A stretch of DNA of 48,744 nt from Acidimicrobiia bacterium (lineage in GTDB: Bacteria > Actinomycetota > Acidimicrobiia > Spongiisociales > Spongiisociaceae): positions 1-48,744 of the forward strand of contig VXRE01000135.1 in assembly GCA_009838635.1 (NCBI GenBank), in the 5' to 3' direction. A program made the position numbers and the translations under genes. Position 1 is the first letter of the stretch. The number at the start of each line of letters is the position of its first letter. Below the pieces are notes generated by a model. The model saw only the letters and a list, made by a program, of their open reading frames with translations, had not been told where the DNA came from and did no database searches. Positions 1 to 7,694 of the stretch are shown one piece after another.

Positions 1-849
1 TACCCCCATCAAGCCCACGCCCACCCCGACGCCCAGGGCGGTGACCAGCACCCCGAACCCGGTGTCGCCTCCTCGCAGGACGGTACTGGCGAACGACTGG
101 CCCAGGGGCAGGAGGGCGCTCCCCCCGAACAGGGCCACCGCCATCCCGAACACCACCCGGCGGACGGTACGGGTCCGGGTGACGAAGGCGAATCCCTCGA
201 CCATGTCGCGCAGGGGTTGTGACCAGTCCCTCCCGGCCCGGTCCGGGGCGCCGCTCGTATCGGCCAACGTCGGCTTGGGGATGGCGATGGTCGCCACGAT
301 CGCCCCGGAGACCAGGAAGGTCACAGAGTCCAGGACGAAGGCCAGGTCGGGGGCCCGGTCGATCGGACCCAGCGAACCCACCAGGGCGTAAAGAGCGGCC
401 ACGCCCGACCAGGTGGCCGCTCCGATCGGAGCGGTACCGTAGGCGGCGGCGGCCGAGAAGCTATTTGCCTTCACCAACTGTTCCGTGTCGACCAGGGTGG
501 GGACGGCCGCCTCGCGCGCCGGTTGGCGAACCATGGTCAGGATCTCGAGGATCGAGGAGATGACGGCGATCGTGACCAGATCGTTGGCCAGCACCAGCCA
601 GAGCACCACTACCGCGCGCCCGACATCGGATGCCACCATCGTCCACTTGCGATCGAACCGATCGGCCAGCACGCCCGCCAGCGAGCCCAACAGCAGGCTG
701 GGGATGATCCGGCTCACCAGGGGGACCAGGACCGCGGTGCTGCCGCCGATGCGATCGGCCAGGGCAAGCGTGGCGAAGAACGTGATCCAGTCGCCCCACG
801 AGGAAGCGGCGCTCGCCCACCAGAGCCTGGCGAAAGCACCTCTACGCAA
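1..849 (-). CDS. MFS exporter, EntS-like (partial, C-terminus beyond window)
   Basis: This frame reads through to the window edge without a stop and gives about 283 residues of a polytopic membrane protein. The N-terminus reads LRRGAFARLWWASAASSWGD and is followed by alternating hydrophobic segments. The loop GVLADRFDRKW is the classic MFS motif-A loop between helices 2 and 3. The Q-P-A-R-E-A-A-V-P-T-LV segment is typical of the MFS_3/EntS-like exporter group. No ATG is available: the frame opens after a stop, and the first usable codon is TTG at 849, which lies downstream of GAGGGA, so the start is uncertain. The gene diverges from topA. The substrate cannot be told; this family exports siderophores, drugs or metabolites. 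The family call is firm and the function is not. Confidence 0.8.
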   Translation of the reverse strand, partial: MRRGAFARLWWASAASSWGDWITFFATLALADRIGGSTAVLVPLVSRIIPSLLLGSLAGVLADRFDRKWTMVASDVGRAVVVLWLVLANDLVTIAVISSILEILTMVRQPAREAAVPTLVDTEQLVKANSFSAAAAYGTAPIGAATWSGVAALYALVGSLGPIDRAPDLAFVLDSVTFLVSGAIVATIAIPKPTLADTSGAPDRAGRDWSQPLRDMVEGFAFVTRTRTVRRVVFGMAVALFGGSALLPLGQSFASTVLRGGDTGFGVLVTALGVGVGVGLMGV

Positions 850-925
850 TAGTTCTATGGTCGTCCCTCAAATCGTGTCAGACCCTCCGAGTACGCTCGT
901 AGCCGGTGGGCTCGGGCACTATCAC

Positions 926-957
926 CGGGCCAACCGGCCGTAGGGACGACCGGCCCG
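926..957. promoter_or_regulatory. Inverted repeat upstream of topA promoter
   Basis: CGGGCC at 926-931 pairs with GGCCCG at 952-957, with further CCGG complementarity inside, and is followed by TTTT that runs into the topA -35 box. It could be a weak terminator or a protein-binding site in the MFS/topA divergent gap. Nothing decides between these. Confidence 0.3.
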
Positions 958-959
958 TT

Positions 960-989
960 TTGACAAGCTCGACAGAATGAGGATATTAA
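960..989 (+). promoter_or_regulatory. topA promoter, probably giving a leaderless mRNA
   Basis: A consensus -35 TTGACA (960-965) is followed after 18 bases by TATTAA (984-989). The topA ATG begins only 6 bases after the -10 box, which puts the transcription start at or next to the A of the ATG. No Shine-Dalgarno sequence fits in between. Leaderless transcripts of this kind are common in Actinomycetota. Confidence 0.65.
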
Positions 990-995
990 GACCTC

Positions 996-3566
996 ATGGC
1001 CAAGCCGCTCATCATCGTCGAATCCAACGCCAAGGCCAAGACCATCGGGGGCTACCTGGGGAGGGGCTTCCGGGTGGAATCCTGCCAGGGTCACATCCGC
1101 GACCTACCCGACCGCGCCCAGCAGATCCCTGCCAAGTACCGCGACCAGGCCTGGGCCAAGAACTGGGGAGTTGACGTAAACAACGATTTCGAGCCTCTGT
1201 ACATCGTTCCCAGCGACCGGCGTCGGATCGTGACCAAACTGAGGCAGGCCGCCAAGGAGGCGTCCGAGCTGTACCTGGCGACCGACGAGGACCGCGAGGG
1301 AGAAGCCATCGCCTGGCACCTCACCGAGGTCCTGAAACCCAAGGTCCCAACCCACCGGATGGTGTTCCACGAGATCACGCCGGGTGCGATCAGGGATGCC
1401 CTGGCCAACCCCCGCACCATCGACAGTTCTCGGGTCGACGCCCAGGAAGCCCGGCGGACCCTGGACCGGCTGGTCGGCTACGGCGTATCGCCCGTGCTGT
1501 GGCGCAAGGTCAGGAGGGGTCTCTCCGCGGGTCGGGTCCAGAGCGTGGCGGTGCGCCTGCTGGTGGAGCGGGAGCGCCGGCGGATCGCGTTCCGGTCGGC
1601 GAGCTTCTGGAACGTGGAGGCCCGGCTCGTCACCCGCGGGGACGAGGGTTTCCAAGCCCAGCTGGTGGCCGTTGACGGCGTGCGTCCGGCCGGCAGCAAG
1701 GACTTCGACTCCGGTGGCAACCTCAAGTCCGCCCGGGTCGTGCTGCTCGATGAAGACCGGTCGGCCCGGCTCGCCGAGGCGGCCGAGGGCTCCCGGTTGC
1801 GGATCCGGTCGGTGGACCGCAAGCCCTATACCCGCAAACCCCAGGCGCCCTTCCGGACCTCCACCCTCCAGCGAGAGGCCTCCACCAGGCTGCGGTTCGA
1901 GCCCGGCCGGACCATGCGAGCCGCCCAATCCCTCTACGAGAGCGGCTACATCACCTACATGCGGACCGACAGCATCACCCTGTCCGAGACCGCTCTGACG
2001 GCGGCCCGCTCCGAGATCGCGAAGCGGTTCGGCAATGAATACCTGGCCACCGGACCCGTCCGGTACACCGGCAAGGTGGCCAACGCCCAGGAGGCGCACG
2101 AGGCCATCCGGCCCGCCGGTGACCGGTGGAGGACGCCCGAGGAGGTGGCGGCGCTGGTGTCCGACCGCGACCAGCACCTGATCTACCAACTGGTATGGGC
2201 CCGCACCCTGGCCTCGCAGATGGCCCCGGCGCGGGGCGAGTCCACAAGGGTCCGGGCGGGAGCCACGCTCGATGACGGAACGGACGTCGAGTTCGAGGCA
2301 TCGGGCCTCACCATCCGGTTCCCCGGCTTCCTGAAGGTCTATGCCCACGCTGACCGGGAACGGCACCTGCCCCGGGTCGAGGTGGGCGACCAGGTCACCG
2401 CCCGGGACGCTCGCGCCAAGGAACACCGCACGGAGCCGCCGAGCCGGTACAGCGAGGCCTCCCTCATCAAGGAACTCGAGGAGCGAGGGATCGGCAGGCC
2501 GTCCACCTACGCCTCCACCATATCCACGATCATCGAACGCGACTACGTGTTCAAGAAGAGGACCGCGCTGGTCCCGTCGGTGACGGCCTTCGCCACCACG
2601 GCGTTACTGGAACGCCACTTCGACCACCTGGTCGACTACGGCTTCACCTCCCGCATGGAGGGAGACCTCGACAAGATCGCCCGGGGCGAGGAGCGAAAGG
2701 TCCCCTGGCTGAGCCGCTTCTTCCACGGGAACGGATCCCCCGGCCTGCTCGAATTGATCGCCTCGGACCGCGTCAAGGAAATCGACCCCCGCAGCCTCTT
2801 CATACCCGTAGGGGAGGACTCCACCGGCGCCGAGGTGGTGGCGCGGGTGGGGAGGTATGGCCCGTACCTCGCGAGGGGCGAGGACCGAGCCTCGATACCC
2901 GAGGACCTGCCGCCGGACGAGCTGACCCTCGAGAAGGCCCTCAGCCTCCTGGATGCTCCTTCAGGCGACAAGATCCTGGGCACCGATCCTGAGTCCGGCC
3001 TGACCGTCCTGGCCCGCAGCGGACGCTACGGGCCGTACGTGCAGCTCGGTAAGCAGGTCACCGGATCCCGCCAGAAGCCCAAGCGGACTTCCCTGCTGTC
3101 CGGCATGGAGCTGGACTCGCTGAGCCTGGAGGACGCCCTGCGCCTGCTCTCCCTGCCCCGCACGGTGGGGGTGCATCCCGACAACGGCCAGACCATCGTG
3201 GCGGGTCTGGGACGCTACGGGCCCTATCTCAAGATGGGGACCGAGTACCGGAATCTGGCTGACCAGGAACTGCTCTTCGGAATCACCCTGGAAGAGGCGG
3301 TCACGGTGATGAACCAGCCGAAGGCCCGCCGGGGCCGTCGGGCCGCGCCTCCACTGAAGGAGCTGGGCAAGGACCCTGAGTCCGGGGGCGAGATGGTGCT
3401 CAGGACCGGGCGGTACGGGCCGTACCTTACGGATGGGATCGTGAACGCCTCGGTTCGAGAGAATGCCGTGGCCGGCCTGGGCGCCGAAGAGGCCGCCGGG
3501 CTTCTCGCCGCCAAGCGGGAGAAGCTGAAGAGCCAGGGCAAGTGGCCGCCCAAGAAGAAGCGCTAG
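996..3566 (+). CDS. topA: DNA topoisomerase I (type IA)
   Basis: This 856-residue enzyme relaxes negatively supercoiled DNA by cutting and rejoining one strand. The Toprim domain is at the N-terminus (MAKPLIIVESNAKAKTIGGY), with the metal-binding acidic motif TDEDREGE at residues 96-103. The catalytic tyrosine is Tyr321 in the motif ITYMRTDS. The C-terminal part has four copies of a GRYGPY repeat (starting around residues 620, 675, 740 and 805), then a Lys-rich tail ending KKKR. Zinc-ribbon cysteines of the E. coli type are absent, as is normal in actinobacterial TopA, where the repeats and basic tail bind DNA. The ATG at 996 sits right after the promoter. The stop codon overlaps the stop of the convergent gene. 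Confidence 0.97.
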   Translation: MAKPLIIVESNAKAKTIGGYLGRGFRVESCQGHIRDLPDRAQQIPAKYRDQAWAKNWGVDVNNDFEPLYIVPSDRRRIVTKLRQAAKEASELYLATDEDREGEAIAWHLTEVLKPKVPTHRMVFHEITPGAIRDALANPRTIDSSRVDAQEARRTLDRLVGYGVSPVLWRKVRRGLSAGRVQSVAVRLLVERERRRIAFRSASFWNVEARLVTRGDEGFQAQLVAVDGVRPAGSKDFDSGGNLKSARVVLLDEDRSARLAEAAEGSRLRIRSVDRKPYTRKPQAPFRTSTLQREASTRLRFEPGRTMRAAQSLYESGYITYMRTDSITLSETALTAARSEIAKRFGNEYLATGPVRYTGKVANAQEAHEAIRPAGDRWRTPEEVAALVSDRDQHLIYQLVWARTLASQMAPARGESTRVRAGATLDDGTDVEFEASGLTIRFPGFLKVYAHADRERHLPRVEVGDQVTARDARAKEHRTEPPSRYSEASLIKELEERGIGRPSTYASTISTIIERDYVFKKRTALVPSVTAFATTALLERHFDHLVDYGFTSRMEGDLDKIARGEERKVPWLSRFFHGNGSPGLLELIASDRVKEIDPRSLFIPVGEDSTGAEVVARVGRYGPYLARGEDRASIPEDLPPDELTLEKALSLLDAPSGDKILGTDPESGLTVLARSGRYGPYVQLGKQVTGSRQKPKRTSLLSGMELDSLSLEDALRLLSLPRTVGVHPDNGQTIVAGLGRYGPYLKMGTEYRNLADQELLFGITLEEAVTVMNQPKARRGRRAAPPLKELGKDPESGGEMVLRTGRYGPYLTDGIVNASVRENAVAGLGAEEAAGLLAAKREKLKSQGKWPPKKKR

Positions 3567-4720
3567 ACGCGTCGCCACCGTTGTGGCAGGTTGCGGAAGG
3601 CGACGCCGAGCGCTAGGACCGGCAGCACCGTCGCCAGGACACCTCCCACGTACGGAACCTGAAGGAGGATCACGAACACCAGCGCGGCCGCCACGAAAGA
3701 CCCGTACGGTCCCATCCGGAACCTGGTCACCAGACCCCACGCCCACACGATCACCGGCACCGACCCTGAGATGAACGCGAGCAGGAACGCCAGGAACGCC
3801 GGAATGAGGCACACCAGACCCGCAATTACGGCAGCCATCACCACTCGGGGCGGCCCGGCCCAGATGGCCAGGGCGGGGACGGTCACCGGCAGGGTCAGGA
3901 TCAAGAGGGCCACCACCCCTCGGACCACGATCCCGGCGGGGCGCCTGCGCACGCGTTCGACGCAGGCATGGAGCCATCCCGGCCGGAAACGGATCGCCAG
4001 CAACCCCATGGCCATGAACAGCAGGAAGATCACCAGACCTCCCAGGAGGCGTCCCGCCCGTAGCCAGATGTCCGGTGATAGGGGTGCCCGGCGCACCAGC
4101 GTGCCACCGATGGTGGCTCCGGGATCGATGTCTGCATCGTCGGCACTTCGATAGCCCAGGTCTCCGCCCACCACGGCGCCCGGCCCGACCCTGAGGTGGT
4201 CGATGGTCATCTCCACGTCCTGGCCCACCCGGCCGTCGATCGTGGCGTGGAGGGTACGGCCGCCCAAGTCGCGACCCAGCCCTCCGTCGGTCAGCAACCG
4301 TATCGCCCAGACCAGCGCATCGCCACCGATCTCGCCCCCCAGCACCGCATCCCGGGCCAGGACGGCCACCTCCCCTCCCACCTTGCCGGAAACCTCGAGG
4401 TCGACACCGGCCAGCCGGACCGCGCCCTCCACTGTGCCCTCGATCGAAGCCGCCCGGGCAAATCCGACCACGTCCCCCTCGACCGAGCCCGTGACGTGGA
4501 AGCGGCTGGTGGCCAGGACCACCAGGTCGCCCTCGATGGTCCCGTGGACCCGGACCACCGACGCCGAGACGTACAGGTTCTCCCCCACCACCTCATTCTC
4601 CGGCAGGATGTAGATGTCCCCGCTGACGGTCTGGAGGGCCTCGGGGGCGGCGGCAGCCGTCAGGAGTAACGCCGCCACGCCGAGCCCGAGCAGCCTTGAA
4701 GCCAGATTCCTAGACACCAA
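3563..4720 (-). CDS. Bactofilin-like (polymer-forming) domain protein with signal peptide and C-terminal membrane helices
   Basis: This is a 385-residue protein. The first ~25 residues are a signal peptide or membrane anchor. Residues ~30-215 form a repetitive Gly/Val/Asp-rich stretch (GTIEGDLVV, GSVEGDVVG, GTVEGAVRL, GKVGGEVAV), which is the right-handed beta-helix pattern of the bactofilin/DUF583 group. About four hydrophobic segments follow (roughly residues 225-370). Classical bactofilins are short and cytosolic, so here the beta-helix would lie outside the membrane. The gene is the last of the nuo run: its ATG lies inside the end of nuoN (11-base overlap), so it is very likely cotranscribed and coupled. 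The function is unknown; scaffolding or anchoring at the membrane is inference. Confidence 0.75.
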   Translation of the reverse strand: MVSRNLASRLLGLGVAALLLTAAAAPEALQTVSGDIYILPENEVVGENLYVSASVVRVHGTIEGDLVVLATSRFHVTGSVEGDVVGFARAASIEGTVEGAVRLAGVDLEVSGKVGGEVAVLARDAVLGGEIGGDALVWAIRLLTDGGLGRDLGGRTLHATIDGRVGQDVEMTIDHLRVGPGAVVGGDLGYRSADDADIDPGATIGGTLVRRAPLSPDIWLRAGRLLGGLVIFLLFMAMGLLAIRFRPGWLHACVERVRRRPAGIVVRGVVALLILTLPVTVPALAIWAGPPRVVMAAVIAGLVCLIPAFLAFLLAFISGSVPVIVWAWGLVTRFRMGPYGSFVAAALVFVILLQVPYVGGVLATVLPVLALGVAFRNLPQRWRRV

Positions 4721-6152
4721 CCCGGTTCAATACGTCGAGCAAGGGGCCGGGGAAGACCCCTAGAACCACGGACACGCCCGCCGATGCGACCAGCACCCAC
4801 CGGATGCTCCGGGCCACGACGAGAGTCGCTCCCTCGCCCTCGTCCCCACGGAAGTACATCACCACCACCAACCGCAGGTAGAAGAAGAAGGCCGCCACGG
4901 ATGCCAGCAGCCCGGTGATCACCAGCCACTCGTAGCCGCCGTCCCAAGCGGACGTGAACACCTGGAACTTGCCGATGAACCCGGTGGTGAGGGGCATGCC
5001 GGACATGGCGATCATCAGGGTGGCCAGAACCGCCGCCACCACCGGCGACCGCCTGGCCAGACCCCGGTACTCCTCGAAGGTACTGCCGGTGTTGGCCTCG
5101 CCGCTGACCGCCGTAACCGCCGCGAAGGCTCCCACCAGCATCACCGAATAGGTAGCCAGGTAGAACAGGACGCCGGAACTGGCCACCAGTCCCGCCGCCA
5201 GCCCGGTCAGTATGAAGCCGGCATGGGCCACTCCGGAGTACGCCAGCATCCTCCGCACGTCGGATTGCTGGATCGCCAGCAGGGTGCCCAGTATCACGGA
5301 CACCGCCGCTACCAGCGCCAGACCGTCCCCCCACGCCCCGGAGTAGCGCTCGAAGCCTCCGGTCAGGATGTTGATCAGGGCGGCGAAGCCTCCGATCTTG
5401 GCCACAGCCGCCATGAACCCCACCACTCCCGATGGAGCTCCCTGGTAGACATCCGGCGCCCAGGAATGGAACGGCGCCGCGGTGACCTTGAAGCCCAGGC
5501 CGACCACGATTAGGCCGACCCCGATGAGCAGGACCGCCGGACGGGCCACGTGGACCGCCGACAGGAAGGCTGCTATCTCGCCGAGGTTGGTGCTGCCCGT
5601 GGCCGCGTAGACCAGGGCGCCGCCGTAGATGAAGATGGCGGAGGCGAACGCACCCAGCAGGAAGTACTTCATGGCCGCCTCGTCACCGGCCGGGGAGCTA
5701 CGCATGATCCCGGCCAGCACGTATAGGGCGATGGAGCCCACCTCCAGCGCCACGAAGGTCATCACCAGGTCGGCCGAGGCGCCCATGAGCATGAAGCCGA
5801 CGGTCGCCACCATGACCAGGGCGATCCCCTCGGCGGCGCGGCGGCGAAGCCCGACCAGCATCCGCCAGGCCGCGGCCGTCCCCAGCACGGCTGCCACCAG
5901 CAGGATGGCCCGAACCGTCACCGATAGGTGGTTGAGAAGGAGCGTTCCCCCGAAGGACACGCCGGCCCCGTCGATGCCGACCCGGCGCCATTGGAACCCG
6001 ATCGCGATCGCCACCAGTGCGTAGGTCGTCGAGACCAACCATCCGTGCACCCGGGCCGAGGGTCGGGCGAACACGTCCACCATCAGCACCACCACCGCCC
6101 CCGCGGTGAGGATGATCTCCGGCGCTATCGCCAGGTAGGAGACGCCGGTCAT
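4710..6152 (-). CDS. nuoN: NADH-quinone oxidoreductase subunit N
   Basis: This 480-residue antiporter-like membrane subunit of complex I is one of the three proton-pumping modules. The start is the ATG at 6152 (MTGVSYLAIAPEIILTAGA), which shares ATGA with the nuoM stop. The open frame continues upstream, but that part is only nuoM antisense-frame noise. Conserved features include the lysine/histidine-bearing helices (GLGFKVTAAPFHSWAPDVYQ region) and the LLAIQQSDVRRMLAYSGVAHAG helix typical of NuoN. Its 3' end overlaps the bactofilin-like gene by 11 bases. Confidence 0.95.
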   Translation of the reverse strand: MTGVSYLAIAPEIILTAGAVVVLMVDVFARPSARVHGWLVSTTYALVAIAIGFQWRRVGIDGAGVSFGGTLLLNHLSVTVRAILLVAAVLGTAAAWRMLVGLRRRAAEGIALVMVATVGFMLMGASADLVMTFVALEVGSIALYVLAGIMRSSPAGDEAAMKYFLLGAFASAIFIYGGALVYAATGSTNLGEIAAFLSAVHVARPAVLLIGVGLIVVGLGFKVTAAPFHSWAPDVYQGAPSGVVGFMAAVAKIGGFAALINILTGGFERYSGAWGDGLALVAAVSVILGTLLAIQQSDVRRMLAYSGVAHAGFILTGLAAGLVASSGVLFYLATYSVMLVGAFAAVTAVSGEANTGSTFEEYRGLARRSPVVAAVLATLMIAMSGMPLTTGFIGKFQVFTSAWDGGYEWLVITGLLASVAAFFFYLRLVVVMYFRGDEGEGATLVVARSIRWVLVASAGVSVVLGVFPGPLLDVLNRVGV

Positions 6153-7693
6153 TCCCCGCCCCCCGACGCCATGACGTTTGTACCGCCCGGTTGGGGCGCC
6201 GTGTACGCGGTGGTGGCTTCGACCCGTTCCAGGACCGCGTCCGTGGACGGACCGATCACATCGAGTGCCACCTTCGGATAGACGCCCAGCACGATTATGA
6301 GAGCGACCAGCGGTACGAAGACCAGGGTCTCCCCGATGGAGAGGTCCGAGACCTGCCGGTTGGCCGGATCCGTGATCTCGCCGGTGAAGACCCGCTCGTA
6401 CGCCCACAGGAGGTAGACCGCCGCCAGGATGACGCCCGTGGCGGACAGCACCGTGTACACGGGGAGCGTCGGGTAACTCCCCACGAGGATCAGGAACTCG
6501 CCCACGAACCCGTTCAGGCCCGGCAGCCCGATCGAGGCGAAGGCGATGAACAGGAACATGCCCGCGAAGACGGGCATTGACGAGGCGAGACCCCCGAAGT
6601 CGGCGATGGCCTTGGTGTGGCGGCGCTCGTAGAGGATCCCGACCAGGAGGAACAGCGCCCCGGTCGTGAGACCGTGGTTGATCATCTGGACCACGCTTCC
6701 CTCCAGGCTCTGGGAGGTGAGGGCGAAGGTCCCGAGGACGATGAAGCCCAGGTGGCTGACCGACGAGTAGGCCACCAGCTTCTTCAGGTCGGGCTGGACG
6801 ATGGCCACCACAGCCCCGTAGATCACCCCGACCACCGCCAGGGTGGCCAGTAGGGGCACGAAGTCGAGGGTGGCCTCTGGGAACAGCGGCAGGTTGAACC
6901 GGAGGAGCCCGTAGGTGCCGAGCTTCAGAAGGACTCCGGCCAGCAGCACCGATCCGGCGGTGGGCGCCTCCACGTGGGCGTCGGGCAACCAGGTATGGAG
7001 CGGGAACACCGGGACCTTGATGGCGAACGCGACCACGAATGCCCCGAACAACCACCGCTGGGTATTGAGACCGAGATCGAGGTCCAGCATTCCGAGGTAC
7101 GAGAAGCTGATCTCGCCCACCTGCTCCCGGTGAATGAGCGCCAGAGCGATTATGCCCGCCAGCATCAGGGCCGAGCCCAGCGCCGTGTAGAGGAAGAACT
7201 TGACCGCCGCGTAGATGCGGTTCTCGCTCCCCCAGATGCCGATTATGAAGGCCATCGGGATCAGGATCGCCTCGAAGAACACGAAGAACAGGAACAGGTC
7301 GAGCGACAGGAACACCCCGATGAGGCCGGCCTCCAGCAGCAGGTTCATCGCGATGAACAGCCGGACCCGGTGATCGATCCCGCCGGACGCGGCCAGGGCG
7401 ACCGGGACCAGGACGGTGGTCAGCAGGACCAGCAGCAGCGAGATGCCGTCCACACCCAGGTGCCAGCCGACCCCGAGGCCTTCGATCCATACGGCCCGCT
7501 CGACGAACTGGAAGCCCGCCTCACCCCGTTCGAAGGCCAGGAACAGCCCGCCGGCGAGCGGGACCGGGAGCAGGCTGAGCACCACCCCCAGGGGCCGCAC
7601 CAACTCCCGGCGGCGTTCCGGGATGAGCATCACGACGACCGCGCCGACCACGGGCACGAGGATTAGGGCTGTGAGGGTGGAGAAGCCGCTCAT
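6149..7693 (-). CDS. nuoM: NADH-quinone oxidoreductase subunit M
   Basis: This 514-residue antiporter-like proton-channel subunit of complex I has about 14 membrane helices. The sequence GVDGISLLLVLLTTVLVP and the motif VPVFPLHTWLPDAHVEAPT are diagnostic of NuoM, as is the later PDLKKLVAYSSVSHLG segment with its channel lysines. Length and ends match the family. It starts one base after the nuoL stop and overlaps nuoN by four bases (ATGA). Confidence 0.96.
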   Translation of the reverse strand: MSGFSTLTALILVPVVGAVVVMLIPERRRELVRPLGVVLSLLPVPLAGGLFLAFERGEAGFQFVERAVWIEGLGVGWHLGVDGISLLLVLLTTVLVPVALAASGGIDHRVRLFIAMNLLLEAGLIGVFLSLDLFLFFVFFEAILIPMAFIIGIWGSENRIYAAVKFFLYTALGSALMLAGIIALALIHREQVGEISFSYLGMLDLDLGLNTQRWLFGAFVVAFAIKVPVFPLHTWLPDAHVEAPTAGSVLLAGVLLKLGTYGLLRFNLPLFPEATLDFVPLLATLAVVGVIYGAVVAIVQPDLKKLVAYSSVSHLGFIVLGTFALTSQSLEGSVVQMINHGLTTGALFLLVGILYERRHTKAIADFGGLASSMPVFAGMFLFIAFASIGLPGLNGFVGEFLILVGSYPTLPVYTVLSATGVILAAVYLLWAYERVFTGEITDPANRQVSDLSIGETLVFVPLVALIIVLGVYPKVALDVIGPSTDAVLERVEATTAYTAPQPGGTNVMASGGGE

Positions 7694-7694
7694 G

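Noticed and set aside
485-943. Plus-strand ORF upstream of topA
   Set aside because: The minus strand here reads cleanly as an MFS transporter that lacks an ATG, which is why it could be missed.
4710-7490. A single 926-residue protein covering the nuoN region
   Set aside because: Only the part after Met at 6152 is NuoN. The upstream part is nuoM in a wrong frame.
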